From Coffea arabica (Eukaryota > Streptophyta > Magnoliopsida > Gentianales > Rubiaceae), in assembly GCF_036785885.1 (NCBI RefSeq), contig NC_092310.1:2790001-2854000 (forward strand): a stretch of DNA of 64,000 nt, in the 5' to 3' direction. A model generated the notes under the pieces. The model was not told the origin of the DNA. It saw nothing but the letters and a program-made list of their open reading frames with translations, and did no database searches. Shown one piece after another: positions 1 through 11,232 of the stretch (its first letter is position 1; each line of letters begins with the position of its first letter). The position numbers and the translations under genes are program-made.

Positions 1-50
1 CCCAAGTAGCGCCTATCTTTAATGTCTTTGGTTAGACATGGCCGAAACCC

Positions 51-1601
51 TCAAGCATGACAAAGTGGATCTTGGAGGTGTTCAACTTCTAATTCTTCAA
101 CATAGAAACCCTCATAATAAGGTTTGAAACGATGGCCATTCACCACGAACTTTTTCTCCGTTTTTAAACTTTGGATTTCCACTGCACCATACTGGAACAC
201 ATTAGAAATGACAAATGGTCCAATCCAACGAGAACGCAACTTACCGGGAAAAAGTTTAAGCCTTGAGTGATACAAGAGGACTTTTTGCCCCACTACAAAA
301 GTTTTCCTAGAAACCTGCTGATCATGAAAGATTTTACTCCTCTCCTTATAGATCGTGGCATTTTCATACGCCTCATTTCTTATTTCCTCTAACTCTTGTA
401 GCTGCAATTTCCTTTTGACCCCTGCTTCATCTAATCCCATGTTACACTGCTTCACTGCCCAAAACGCCTTGTGTTCGAACTCCACGGGGAGATGGCAAGC
501 CTTACCGAAAACAAGTCTATAAGGAGACATCCCAATTGGCGTCTTATACGCGGTTCTATACGCCCATAGTGCGTCTTCTAGTTTTAAACTCCAATCCTTC
601 CTATCCGGACGCACCATCTTCTCCAAGATCGACTTGATTTTCCTGTTTGACACTTCGGCCTGACCGTTTGCCTGCGGGTGATACGGTGTGGATACCTTAT
701 GCAGTACACCGTATTTTCGAAACAAGGCTGTGATAGTCTTGTTGCAGAAATGTGTCCCTCTATCACTAACCACAGCTCTTGGCATTCCAAAATGGACAAA
801 GATATTAGATTTTAAGAACTCTGCAACCACTCTAAAATCATTAGTACGGGTGGCTTTAGCTTCCACCCATTTAGAGACATAATCTACAGCAAGTAAAATG
901 TACAGGAAACCAAAAGATGAGGGAAAAGGACCCATAAAATCTATCCCCCAAACATCAAAAATTTCAACAAACAACATGGGGGTTTGAAGCATTTGGTCCC
1001 TACGAAAAATATTCCCCACCCTTTGACACCTATCACAAGATTTACAGAATAAATAAGCATCTTTGAACAGGGTAGGCCAGTAAAAACCACTCTCCAACAC
1101 CTTGCGAGCTGTTCGTTTGGGCCCAAAATGCCCTCCACATGCAAACGAATGACAGAAATTTAAAATGGAGTGAAATTCACCTGCACTTACACACCTCCTG
1201 AGCACTTGATCCGAACATTGTCTCCAAAGGTACGGGTCGTCCCAAATGTAATATTTGGCATCACTCTTCAACTTGTCTCTCTTAGCTTTTGGCCACCCTG
1301 CAGGTAGTTGATTAGTCACTAGGAAATTTACTAAATCGGCATACCAGGGTACAGACGAGTTAATAGCAAGTAGTTGTTCCTCTGGAAATGCCTCCCTCAA
1401 TGGTGGCTCCTCCTTATGAGCAAGTAAGCGGCTCAAGTGATCAGCAACTAAATTTTCGGCCCCACTTTTATCCTTAATCTCCAAGTTGAACTCCTGAAGG
1501 AGCAGGATCCATCTGATGAGCCTTGGTTTAGCATCCTTCTTCGTCATCAAGTATCTCAAGGCTGCATGATCAGAGAAAACTGTTATTTTTGCACCCAACA
1601 A
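51..1601 (-). pseudogene. Athila-like RNase H C-terminus and integrase
   Basis: After the TAA at 1617 the frame continues with the RNase H end ([11 protein letters not shown], then ADHLSRL). The integrase follows: a zinc-binding HHCC region ([13 protein letters not shown], then CKSCDRCQ) and a core with the DDE triad in [21 protein letters not shown] and [10 protein letters not shown]. Next come the Athila-typical [17 protein letters not shown] and a C-terminal [16 protein letters not shown] module. The frame ends at 51 after DPLCHA. The segment has about 516 codons and begins without an ATG, so it is part of the former polyprotein and not a separate gene. The catalytic residues look intact, but the upstream stops should prevent expression. 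Confidence 0.88.
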
Positions 1602-1616
1602 ATAAGGTCTAAATTT

Positions 1617-2615
1617 TTATAATGCAAAAACCACAGCTAGCAATTCTTTTTCTGTTGTAGAGTAGTTGAATTGAGCTCCATTTAACGCCTTCGATGCATA
1701 ATAGATTGCATGTGCAGCTCTGCCAATCCGTTGCCCCAGCACCGCTCCCACTGCATAGTCACTCGCGTCACACATTATCTCAAATGTGAGGCTCCAGTCT
1801 GGAGGTTGGATAACAGGTGGTGATGTCAATGACTCCCTCAACCTGTCAAATGCCACCTTGCACTCCTCGGTGAAGTCAAATGCCACATCTTTTTGCAATA
1901 ATTTGAACAGGGGCGCTCCAATTTTGGAGAAATCTTTGATGAATCTCCTGTAGAACCCTGCATGACCCAAAAAGGAGCGCACCTCCCGCACACTTGCGGG
2001 GTAAGGTAAAGCAGAAATAATATCGACTTTTGCCTTGTCTACTTCTATACCCCTGGCCGACACTACATGCCCGAAAATAATGCCATGATCTACCATAAAA
2101 TGACACTTTTCCCAATTTAACACTAAATTTGTCTCAATGCACCTTTTCAAAATTAAAGCTAGATTATCCAGGCATTCATCAAAACTATCTCCATACACAC
2201 TAAAATCATCCATAAACACCTCAATAATCTTTTCTACATATTCAGAGAATATACTTACCATACACCTCTGAAAAGTTGTTGGGGCATTGCAGAGGCCGAA
2301 AGGCATCCTCCGATATGCAAATGTACTGAAGGGGCAGGTGAATGTAGTTTTCTCCTGATCTTCTGGTACTATCGCTATCTGAAAATAATCAGAGAAACCA
2401 TCAAGAAAACAGTAATAGACACGGCCAGCTAACCTTTCTATCATCTGATCAATAAAAGGTAGAGGGAAGTGGTCCTTCTTTGTCACAGCATTCAGACGCC
2501 GGTAATCAATGCACTGGTGCCATCCTGTGGGTTTTCTCACCGGGACCATCTCACCCTCTTGATTCTCCTCAACAGTTACTCCCGCCTTTTTCGGGACTAC
2601 TTGCACGGGGCTCAC
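1617..2615 (-). pseudogene. Athila-like reverse transcriptase and start of RNase H
   Basis: This is the RT domain of the Ty3/gypsy polyprotein. Visible motifs are CIDYRRLNAVTKKDHFPLP, the fingers region FSDYFQIAI, RRMPFGLCNAPTTFQRCM and the catalytic box FMDDFSVYG (FMDD in place of YxDD, both aspartates kept). The RT connection HAGFYRRFIKDFSKI follows, then the RNase H start EIMCDASDYAVGAVLGQR. The frame ends at a TAA at 1617-1619. RNase H and integrase resume in the same frame, so this is a single nonsense change. The upstream boundary is the one-base loss near 2650. Confidence 0.88.
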
Positions 2616-3379
2616 CCAAGGACTATCTGAGATGGCGAAGATGATCCCACCTCTAGGAGTTTAAGTATCTCCTTCTTTACCACTTCCATCATTAGTGGGT
2701 TCAATCTCCGTTGCCCTTGTCTAACTGGCTTTGCATCATCCTCAAGCCGGATCCGATGCATGCATAAGGAGGGGCTAATTCCTTTGATATCTGCTACACT
2801 CCACCCAATCGCCTCCTTATGATCTCGAAGAAGACGAATTAGTCTGTCTTTTTGCCCTGGTGACAGGTGTGCAGATATGATAACTGGTAGTGTCTCATTG
2901 TCCCCGAGAAAAACATACTTCAAATGCTTTGGGAGAGGCTTGAGCTCCAACTCAGGTGCCTGCACAATAGAAGGCAACAATTTTGCCTGAGTTTCTGGTA
3001 CAAAAACAGAAGTAAGCTCATACCTTGGGGAAATTGGTGGGAGCGAATGCAGTGCTCCAACAGCGTGGTATAGCTCATCACTTATTTCTACATCAAGAGT
3101 TGCTCCCAACTCAAGATGTTTGGCCAATGCCACTGCCAGTGCATCAACCCCATCCAATTCAAATATTTCCTGTACAAGGGGCTCAACAACACTTAAAGCA
3201 TAAACAGAGTTAGTCTCATCTGAGTACTTCATCGCCTCAAAAATATTAAAATTTACAATTTTCCCATCAAACTCCATCGACAAGGTACCCTCATTTACAT
3301 CTATTTTCGTCCTAGCAGTGCTTAAAAATGACCTATCTAACAGAATAGGAGACGGATTTAGTGCCCTTTCATCCCCCAT
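2612..3379 (-). pseudogene. Athila-like pol, protease-RT linker segment
   Basis: This segment is in the same frame as the gag-protease block and continues it after the TAG at 3422. It covers the spacer between protease and reverse transcriptase and the beginning of RT, including GWSVADIKGISPSLCMHRI and a run ending in KKEILKLLEVG. Just after LLEVG (near 2650) the frame is lost. The expected Athila continuation (IIFAISDSPWVSP) is present but one frame away, which shows that one base was lost from the local G run. The remaining codons to 2612 are out-of-frame noise. Confidence 0.8.
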
Positions 3380-3421
3380 GTCTAGGACATAGAAATCTGC
3401 AGGAAAAACTAACTCATTGAC

Positions 3422-5431
3422 CTATACCAAAACATCTTCAACTAACCCTTCTGGGTAAGCATTGGTACGGTCCGCAAGTTGGATTATGATGCCTGTGCCT
3501 TTTAACGGGCCTAAATTTAGAGATGCATAAATTGTCTTAGGCATAACATTAATTGACGCCCCCAAATCCAACATTGCTTTCCTAATGGGAGTACCTCCTA
3601 TCTTGCAGGGAATGGTGAACATACCTGGGTCTCCACATTTTGGTGGGAGCTTTCTCTGGAGCATAGCTGACACGTTTTCTCCCACCGCCACTCGTTCATC
3701 TCCTCTTAGCTTCCTCTTGTGGGTGCACAGGTCCTTCAAAAATTTGGCATATTTCGGTATCTGCTTGATTGCATCCAGTAGGGGGATGTTAATCTCTACT
3801 TTCCTGAATACATTCAAAAGTTCCTTTTCCTTCTCTACTTTCCTTGTCTTTGCCAACCTGGAAGGAAAATGGGGTAAGTTAGATGTAGTAGTGGGTGGAG
3901 AGGTGAATGTTACCTTAGGATCTTCTTGGATACGTCCTTCCTCTTCAATTTTCTTTTCTATCTCCTCCTCACTTTTGCTTTTTGAATTTTTCACTGTAGG
4001 CCCTTCCAGTTCCTTGCCACTCCTCAGCGTCATGGCACTTACATTCATGGGATTTATCTCGGATTGCGATGGCAGTTTCCCATAAACGTGAGACTCCAAG
4101 CGGTTGATGGCAGTTGCCAGTTGGCTTATTCGAACATCTTGGTCCTTCTTGTCAGCTTTGGTGTCCTGTTGGAGTTGCGCGGTATTCGCGGCCAAGGATC
4201 TGATCTCCTGTTGAAGCTGTGTAGTAGTCGTGGTCAGGTTCTTGACTAGGTCCTCCAAGGAGCTCCCTGAATTTGAGGATGATGGTTGAGATTTTGGCTG
4301 CCACTGCTGGTAGAATCCTGGTGGACGATTCGGGAATGAACCTTGTTGCCTGTTCCCATAACTGAGATTGGGATGGTCTCTCCAACCGGGGTTGTACGTG
4401 TTGGAATACGGGTCATACTGCCTGCGGGGCGCGGGCACGCCTCCGGCCATATTTACCTGTTCCGCCCTGTCCTCTTGCAGAATGGGGCACGAATCCGTGC
4501 AGTGGTCCATGCTAGTACAGATTCCACACACCTTTGCTCGCGGTGTGTCTCTCATGGCCAATTGCCTGACTGCAGACGTCAACTCTGACAGTTGCTGTTG
4601 GATGGATGACGTCTCTGCCTCATTTACTCTACGGGTAGGATTGCTATCACGGAAGCCGAACTGCTGAGAGTTTTCTGCCATGGCTTCAATAAGATCCCAC
4701 GCTTCCCTCGGTGTCTTGTTCGCCAGGGCTCCTCCACTCGCAGCGTCAATAATACTCCTGTCAGTTGACTGGAGTCCCTCATAGAAGTACTGGATCAACA
4801 GTTGTTCACTAATCTGATGTTGTGGGCATCTAGCGCACAACTTGTTGAACCTTTCCCAAAAATCGTACAATGACTCCCCGGAGTACTGCTTGATGCTGCA
4901 AATCTCCTTCTTCAAACTTGCAGCCCGGGATGCGGGGAAAAATTTCTCCAGGAATTTCTTCTTCAATTGTGCCCACGTGGTGATACTACCTGCAGGTAGG
5001 TAGTATAACCAATCCTTCGCTTCGTCCTTGAGAGAGAAAGGGAAGGCTCTCAGTCTTATTTGCTCCTCAGTGACCCCAGGAGGTTTCATGATAGAGCAGA
5101 CTACTTCGAATTTCTTGACATGTTTGTGGGGTTCTTCACCAGAAAGACCATGGAACGAAGGCAGGAGCTGAATCAATCCCGATTTCAGCTCGAAAGAGGT
5201 ATTTTCAGCTAGAGTTGGGAACGTGATGCACAAGGGCTGATGAGTCAGGTCTGGGGTAGCCAGCTCCCTTAATGTCTGGGTGTTGGCCATGCTAAATTCG
5301 TTTTCTACTGACTCGTTTGCAGAAAACAAGTGCCCTTCTTTTCGTCTCTTGGTCTCTTGCCTTCGCCTACGCGCTTCCTTCTCAACCTCAGGATCGTATA
5401 CCAAGTCACCTGTGCGAGAAGAACGGGGCAT
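3422..5431 (-). pseudogene. Athila-like gag and protease, ended by an in-frame stop
   Basis: An open frame of 669 codons starts with MPRSSRTGDLVYDPEVE. The retrotransposon gag domain lies in roughly residues 100-260 (motif FSLKDEAKDWLYYLPAGSI, then LKKKFLEKFFP). A zinc knuckle CGICTSMDHCTDSC (CX2CX4HX4C) follows near residue 308, then a Gln/Ser-rich linker and a charged Lys/Glu stretch. The aspartic protease core DLGASINVMP lies near residue 620. The frame ends with TAG at 3422-3424, immediately after EDVLV. The same frame continues downstream with the expected protease-pol linker, so the stop is a point mutation inside gag-pol and not a natural end. Gag would build the particle and the protease would cut the polyprotein. 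Confidence 0.85.
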
Positions 5432-5519
5432 AAACTAGCAAAAATACCAAGAAAAAGAAAAATAAAATAAAACAAAATAAAAACTGAATTCAAAAAGAAA
5501 CAAATAATTCAAACGCCAG

Positions 5520-5537
5520 TCCCCGGCAACGGCGCCA
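5520..5537 (-). other. Primer binding site, tRNA-Asp type
   Basis: The minus strand reads TGGCGCCGTTGCCGGGGA, the complement of the 3' end of plant tRNA-Asp, which Athila elements use to prime minus-strand DNA synthesis. It lies five bases inside the LTR end and about 90 bases upstream of the gag start. Confidence 0.85.
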
Positions 5538-5542
5538 AAAAT

Positions 5543-7269
5543 TGACAGGTGCCGAACCTGTGCAATAATAATAAATAAATCCTAACTACCACCTGAAACA
5601 GTCAGTAATCAATTCGAGTACTGGAGCAGGGACTCTAGGTGTGCAATGGGTTACTTGATTCACCCTGTTCCCGAAGAGTTTGCTTAATCCGATATAACTG
5701 AATTAGTTATTTAACTGAATTCCCTAACTAGTAGACAGTGGTAAGCAGGGTCGTCTCCTCAGGGACTGGAGAGATATTTGTTTCTTTTCAAATCAAGAAT
5801 AATGGGGGGGTTTGGATTAAATGCCAACTGAACAAATTAAATGCAGAAAATAATTAATTAAAAGAAATAACTGAGAGAAACTCTAGCCAAGGGTATACTT
5901 CAGAAATGGTTCATGCGCTGATCATTGATGCAAAAATAATTCCAACATTTATTAATAGATTGGTTATAGTTGTCATGCACGCGATAAACAACCAACCCTT
6001 CCTTAATTTGTCGATAGCTAAGGTACGACCGTTAGCTATTTCTCTAACCCGAAAACAACCCTAGGTACGACCGTAGGATTTAATTTTTAGAATGCATTAT
6101 TAATTAGAAAGGCCCAATCCTGACCAACAAACACGCTACGAGGGTTTATTCAAGCCAGATCAAATATTCCCCTGACACAAATCCAATTATGCCAGTTGCT
6201 ACTGGAATAGAGATAACGAACAATTACGGATTTAATTACCCCTATATAGCAAAATAGCCTATATAAACAATTAATTATTGCGCACTAATCAATCATATAT
6301 AAGGCTATAACAATTAGAAACCGGAAATATATAAATATTAATAAATGGAGGAAATAGTTAAAATAAATTCGATCTCACAGTAATGGCTGAACCAAATCGT
6401 CAGTAGTCCCCTTGACTAGAATTAGGGGTTTAGTTCCCCATTAGTGAACAGGCTGCGCGTACAGGGTTGGAAGAAGCCATCGATTCCTTAATCACAGCAA
6501 ACGCAAGAAATTAGCTCTCGTTCAATCCCTCTCAATTTAATTTGGTCAAAGCCGAAATGGAAGGCAATGTCCAGAAGTCCACAACTGCGGCCTTCTTTGC
6601 TTTCTTTCTTATTGCAAGTGGTCAACAATGGTGGCCCATATTGGTCCCTCACAAAACAAACGTACGAGAGAAAGGTTTCAATTGCTTCTTATTGTTCTTC
6701 CAATTTCGGTCAACCAGCCATGGAAGAGTCAATAATGGAGGCTCTTGTCTCCTCTGATTGCTAGCAAAAGACACACGACGACCCAGGTTTTTTCAATTCG
6801 GTTTTTGCTTATGAAAAGTTCACCAGAATCATGCCGTCAACCATAGATGGAAAAAAACAAATACAAAAGTCCAGAGAGGAAGCTTTTTTCTCCAAAGCTG
6901 CCGCCTCTCCCAGCAAAACGTAAGAAAAAGGAATAATAACCTAAGCCTCCCTACGGAAGTCTAAATACTTCCTTCTGTTTTTGTGTCCGATATTTTCGGG
7001 AAGGGATTTCTTCCCACCATTAAAAACAAGACTTCCTCCCATAGAAAATAAAATTAAAATAAAATCTATTACAGTTAGATTTCTTCTTCTCTCCAGCGGG
7101 CCCCACGTACGATGAATCTTCTAAAAGTTGAATTTAAGCACTTTCGGCACCCATTCCTGCAATTAGCACCCAAAACAGAATATTAGTAAAATCCCCCCAA
7201 TTAACGAAAATATTCAGTCAATTAATTATGCAATAACGCCCAAAATACCCACTAAAATGCAACCTATCA
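5543..7269 (-). repeat. 5' LTR of the Athila-like element
   Basis: The LTR is bounded by short inverted ends, TGACAGGT at 5543 and ACCTATCA ending at 7269, with one mismatch between them. On the minus strand it starts TGATAGGT and ends ACCTGTCA, so it follows the TG...CA rule. The inner boundary is five bases from the primer binding site. The length of about 1.73 kb fits the long LTRs of Athila elements. Small open frames inside it (for example around 6542-6764) show no recognisable domain and I do not treat them as genes. The 3' LTR is outside the window, so the age of the element cannot be estimated here. Confidence 0.85.
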
Positions 7270-8031
7270 TTTGGGATTACTATAATCGATCCAAAGGCCA
7301 CAGTCATGGCAGTCAGACAAATTTGGAAGGTCCCGGGTTTTCTTATCATTCCGGGGCAAATGAACTGGGACAAAATTCTGATGTAATGGAGTTTGTTTGG
7401 ATTTTGGAATGGCAAGGAGGCGTTTTTGGGAGGGGGAGTGGGTAGGGGTCAAGGGAAGTGGTGGAGGAACAAAATTTGACATTTTGGGTACAGTTTTGGT
7501 GCTGAATTTGCAATGGATTTGCCTGAGATTTGTTGTAGTGCTGTGGGGGGGGGGGGATGTTTCGTTTTGGAGACATGCATGCTGTGGCGTCAAGGGAGTT
7601 CTATTGGCCACTAGGCATTGCTATTTGTGGAGGGGTTTTTGATGGTCTAAGAAATGAAAGCGGAGGATAAATTTGAACCGCAAAGGACTTTATACTAGTA
7701 CTAGTATTTTTGTTTATTAGGGAAATCTGCTCGAAAAAATGAAAAGGAACCAAAGGTGATTATTTTTTGTTTATTAGGGATTAAAATTAATTATTTTTAT
7801 TTTGAAGGATTAAATTTTCACATCTGTATTACATGAGGGACAATTGGTACAGTTCTCCCTTCAAAATACCCCATTTCCTTAATCTATCTTTAGTAGTCAG
7901 CCGTTGCCTCATTAGTAATCACAACACAAAGGAATATAGTACAACCTTACCCCAAACTACCTACTGCATTGTGCTTTCACACTGGAAGGAAATATTTTTT
8001 TCACGGCTGACCTGACAGAAAGACCCCTGAT
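7270..8031. other. Intergenic, no gene seen
   Basis: This stretch lies between the Athila LTR and the dimeric insertion. It contains a 13-G homopolymer at 7544-7556. A minus-strand frame at 7267-7611 and others here are Pro/Ser/Thr-rich and match nothing I recognise. From 7700 on it is AT-rich with no structure I can name. Confidence 0.5.
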
Positions 8032-8115
8032 GAATACCCAGTCCAAAAAAGACAAACTGTCCGCTTGGGGTGTGCGTTTCTCTTTAGTGCGTGTGAGCCT
8101 TGAGTGCTTAAGTTT

Positions 8116-8158
8116 GTCCCACATCGAACTTGGGAGGGGGATTTGGGTAGTTTATTAG
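8116..8158 (+). promoter_or_regulatory. snRNA-type promoter motif pair (USE plus TATA-like), first unit
   Basis: GTCCCACATCG at 8116-8126 matches the plant snRNA upstream sequence element RTCCCACATCG. TTTATTAG at 8151-8158 follows after exactly 24 bases, the spacing known for plant U6-type (Pol III) promoters. No U-snRNA follows. An early TTTT run at 8188-8191 would limit Pol III output, so activity is open. Confidence 0.5.
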
Positions 8159-8319
8159 CCTCCTCAGGAACCACAAGAGTTGCCGGCTTTTGTGGTTTCC
8201 TGTGGATAAAGTCTCGTAAAATGCAAAAGTCAATCTGCTTGGCTAGACAAAAAAGACAGACTGTCCGCTTGGGGTGTGCGTTTCTCTTTAGTGCGTGTGA
8301 GCCTTGAGTGCTTAAGTTT

Positions 8320-8362
8320 GTCCCACATCGAACTTGGGAGGGGGATTTGGGTAGTTTATTAG
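8320..8362 (+). promoter_or_regulatory. snRNA-type promoter motif pair, second unit
   Basis: The second 204-bp unit repeats the motif pair: GTCCCACATCG at 8320-8330 and TTTATTAG at 8355-8362 with the same 24-base gap. It is followed by the same hairpin. Confidence 0.5.
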
Positions 8363-8472
8363 GCTCCTCAGGAACCACAAGAGTTGCCGGCTTTTGTGGT
8401 TTCCTGTGGATAAAGTCTCGTAAAATGCAAAAGTCAATCTGCTTGGCTAGACAAAAAAGAATACCCAGTCCA

Positions 8473-9950
8473 TAACACATGATCATCTCTGTGTAGTTGA
8501 CTCAAGAAAGTACTTGGAGTTACAGCCTGAAATTCCTTCACCTCACCAGTCAATAACTCTTCTTCCACTGGGCCAACTCCAGCTTCCATCATGTATAAGA
8601 TCCACCACTTTAGGCATATTATTAATTCCTAGAAACGTGCTTAAGCATAATGTAATAAAAAAGGAATTTCAAATAATTTACTATCTGAAAACACCAACTT
8701 TGCTTTTGAATTTTTCTTTGTTTTTTTTCCCTTCTTCTAGAATATAGTGTAAATTAAAAAAAAAAGGAACGTTGCATTTGCCTGACACATAGCTGTAGGG
8801 AATCGCACGAGCATGCACAGCGAAAAAATTAAAATTTTTGATCCCTTAATAGATCGTCTTTCGATTAAGTTCACATGACATAGAGTTTGTTTCACAAGAT
8901 TTTTTCGACCCATGAAAATCTTCTTAAAGCGATGGAATTTGAAGCATAGGACGGCAAAGAGATCTATGTAACCGCACACGGGTCTAGCCTCTAATGGTAA
9001 TCAACATAAACTTCCTTAGTTAGAACCTGCTAGATTGAATCAACTTTGCAAGATTAGTGCTAACTTCCTTAGTTAGAACCTCCCAGATTGAATCAACTTT
9101 GCTAGATTAGTGCTAACTATTGCCAAAACACATCACATAAATTTTACAAGATAAACCCTAGTTTCTTAATATGAAAAATCCACCCAACTGAGAGAAATAA
9201 GAGACGTGAATTTTTTCTTATTTTCTTGGACGAACTTTGAGTATTTTCCTTTCAATATTTTTCTAAAAAATCTCAGGTAATTTGTGTGTTGCTTAGTCTT
9301 GCTACCAAAAGCTTAATAAATATTTATAGACAAATAAGCTAACCAGAAACCTAAAATTAATTTTCAATAGGAATTAGTTTCCTTATTCTAATACAACTCT
9401 TATATTTGGAAGATTTAAAATTATTTGCAGCATAATTCTCTCATGTTTTGAAATAAATATAATGTTTTATCTTTCCTCAAGCATCTACCCTGCTGCTTGA
9501 TAGATACCAAAGAAAATTGGTCGGAAGGGCATGCTAGGAGCATTAGTTTTTTTCTTTTTGGTAAAGAAAAGTATTGGTGTTTTCAATTCAAGTCATCATT
9601 ACAGGAAAGGACATTACTTAGAACAAGCATACATTCTTACCAATTTAGCCAACATGAGTTGGTTGCTAGAAACATTAATTAATGAAGAGAATGTAAAATC
9701 AAGCTTTTGTCCCAAAAATAAAATAAAATAAAATAAGTTTATTATTCTCCAGATCCGGTGTATCAATTGATTTTTAGATCTATGCATTTGTGTCATATTT
9801 GGATGTACTTACCATCATTAGTGCAGATACCGGAATAAAATTACCATTTTTATCAAAACAGAAAAAAGAAAAAAGAAGTCGTGCGTATTAATTTGTGGTC
9901 CGAATGTATATAATTTGATCGTGTACATTTATGAATACAAATTTTAAAGG
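8473..9950. other. 3' flank of UGT gene A, shared with the flank of gene D
   Basis: No gene is visible. From about 8594 to 9830 the sequence is closely similar to 45164-46360 beside gene D, which marks the left part of a segmental duplication. A landmark at about 9450-9500 (GCATCTACCCT and neighbours) recurs at about 21330, 42207 and 45970, once 3' of each of the four UGT copies. Confidence 0.6.
9011..9116. repeat. 53-bp tandem duplication, two copies
   Basis: Two adjacent 53-bp units begin CTTCCTTAGTTAGAACCT at 9011 and 9064 and differ at a few bases. The paralogous stretch near 45580 beside gene D has only one unit, so the duplication probably arose after the two segments separated. Confidence 0.75.
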
Positions 9951-10460
9951 GAAAATCATTCAAAAGTCCCTCACATTTTACAAAATGACTTTTTCGTGCT
10001 TTACTTTTAAAAGTGTACTTTTACGTCCCTTACAAATTCATATTGATTAAATTTGGTCCCTATCTAGGTTTTCGACTTGTTTTTTGTCAGAATCCACCAC
10101 GTGCCTTGCACGTGATCATTTTTAAAGGCAAAATTGTCAAATCAAAATTTACATAATTCAATCCATAGTCTCTCACATTTCACAAAATAAATTTTTTTTG
10201 TTCCTCACATTTCACAAAATGAATTGTTTCGTCCCTCACATTTCATAAAATGAATTTTTTCATCCCTCATATTTTACAAAATAAATTTTTTCATTTCTCA
10301 TTGTTCATGTGTATGAATAACTTTTTTTAAAACTAATTTATATATCTATTTAATCTCACATGGACAATACAAATAGCATGTAATATATTTCTATTTAATT
10401 TTCGCTTAAATATACTGTTTATGTGAAATTAAAATAGATATACATATATATATATAGGGG
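9951..10460. mobile_element. Half of a long-TIR MULE-type MITE
   Basis: The sequence starting GGGAAAATCATTCAAAAG at about 9949 matches the left arm of the complete element in the intron of gene D (49799-50686), including the repeated phrase CTCACATTTTACAAAATGA. The copy stops in the AT-rich centre and has no right arm, so it is a truncated, immobile relic. The boundary on the right is approximate. Confidence 0.6.
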
Positions 10461-10899
10461 TTTAAAAAAATTGTTAGTTTTTTACTCATGTTCATTCCTT
10501 TTATTAACCATAAGCTCTTTTTATTAATTAATCATAGGCTGGCAGTCCATTTCCCAACTCCTCCTAACGACTCAAAAAGTAAAAACTAAAAAGTCGAAAG
10601 GACATTCATAATAGAAAAATTGAAACATTCATAATAGAAAAATTGAAGCACGGCTCTTCTGATTAGAAAGAGATTTTGCGGAGGAAAGTCGGTGATTAAA
10701 TGAACAATTTCTGAACAGTTTGATCAAAGAACCATCTTCCTTTCAGCAGCCTTGCACAAACTAACACAAAATTTGCCACCTAGAATATCCTGACCGTACT
10801 TCTTTAGGAAGTAGTTTGTTTGCATGGAGCTACTCAAATAGGAACAATCGCAATGCCAGTTCCTTACACACTATATCCTTCAAATGATTATATCAGAAT

Positions 10900-11232
10900 T
10901 TAAACGAAGCATGACCGCAGAACAATGAACGAGTTTCCCAATCGAGATCTAGCTTTTAGATTTAGGAAAGTAAATTCATCAGGATGCACAAATAAAGCTA
11001 AAGCACTAGCAACTGCAGGGTGTAAAAAGCGAGCATCCACCAAAAATAACGCAAAGGTATCAATGATGTCCCGATCCCAGTAGTATCCAAAACCAATCAC
11101 ACGTTCATATACATAGTCACGAAGGTGAAGGTACTCAAAGGATGGCCCTGGATTCCAGCCTGAGGTCTCAAATAAATAAGTGTTTATACTCCCCGTTTGC
11201 AAGCTGACAAATATGGTTGTCGCCTTGGGTAT
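10900..11232 (-). pseudogene. Unrecognised terminal exon fragment
   Basis: A minus-strand open stretch of about 110 codons starts right after a good splice acceptor (a pyrimidine-rich run ending CAG at 11233-11235) and ends with a stop at 10900. Its product includes ATTIFVSLQTGSINTY, FEYLHLRDYVYERVIGFGYY and HPDEFTFLNLKARSRL. This looks like real protein, with balanced composition, but I do not recognise the family. It sits in about 600 bp (10692-11299) that is absent from the otherwise similar flank of gene D, so either it was inserted beside A or D lost it. No upstream exon or promoter is visible. Confidence 0.4.

Larger units (their letters stand above)
1..7269 (-). mobile_element. Athila-like Ty3/gypsy LTR retrotransposon, 5' part, defective
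   Basis: Read on the minus strand, the order is 5' LTR (5543-7269), tRNA-Asp-type primer site, gag, protease, reverse transcriptase, RNase H and integrase, which is the Ty3/gypsy order. The very long LTR, the tRNA-Asp primer site, the protease core DLGASINVMP and the integrase motif GKACHLPVE are typical of the Athila branch. Integrase ends at 51 and the window stops there, so the 3' part (in Athila often an env-like frame) and the 3' LTR lie outside. Gag-pol was once one open frame. It is now cut by a TAG at 3422-3424, a one-base loss near 2650 and a TAA at 1617-1619, so this copy cannot encode its own enzymes. A target duplication cannot be checked because the left end is missing. Confidence 0.9.
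8046..8458 (+). mobile_element. Dimeric SINE-like retroposon with USE-like promoter motifs
   Basis: Two nearly identical 204-bp units lie head to tail, each ending in AAAAAA (A runs at 8045-8050, 8249-8254 and 8453-8458). The pair is flanked by a perfect 14-bp direct repeat, GAATACCCAGTCCA, at 8032-8045 and 8459-8472. A long variable-length duplication plus A-rich ends is the mark of target-primed reverse transcription, so this looks like a SINE-like retroposon that inserted as a dimer on the plus strand. Each unit holds GTCCCACATCG, a 24-base spacer and TTTATTAG, then a hairpin (first unit 8167-8179 pairing with 8187-8200). I see no tRNA-type box A/box B pair and no protein frame. The family is not one I can name. 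Confidence 0.65.

Noticed and set aside
3585-4085. Plus-strand 166-codon frame opposite Athila gag
   Set aside because: It is the antisense of a clear gag/protease reading frame and has no domain of its own.
7267-7611. Minus-strand 114-codon frame beside the Athila LTR
   Set aside because: Its product is a Pro/Ser/Thr-rich low-complexity string, it overlaps the LTR end by a few bases, and overlapping frames are equally long.
8001-8486. 161-codon minus-strand frame with an internal protein repeat
   Set aside because: The protein repeat simply reflects the 204-bp unit, whose length is a multiple of three; the units are better explained as a dimeric non-coding retroposon.
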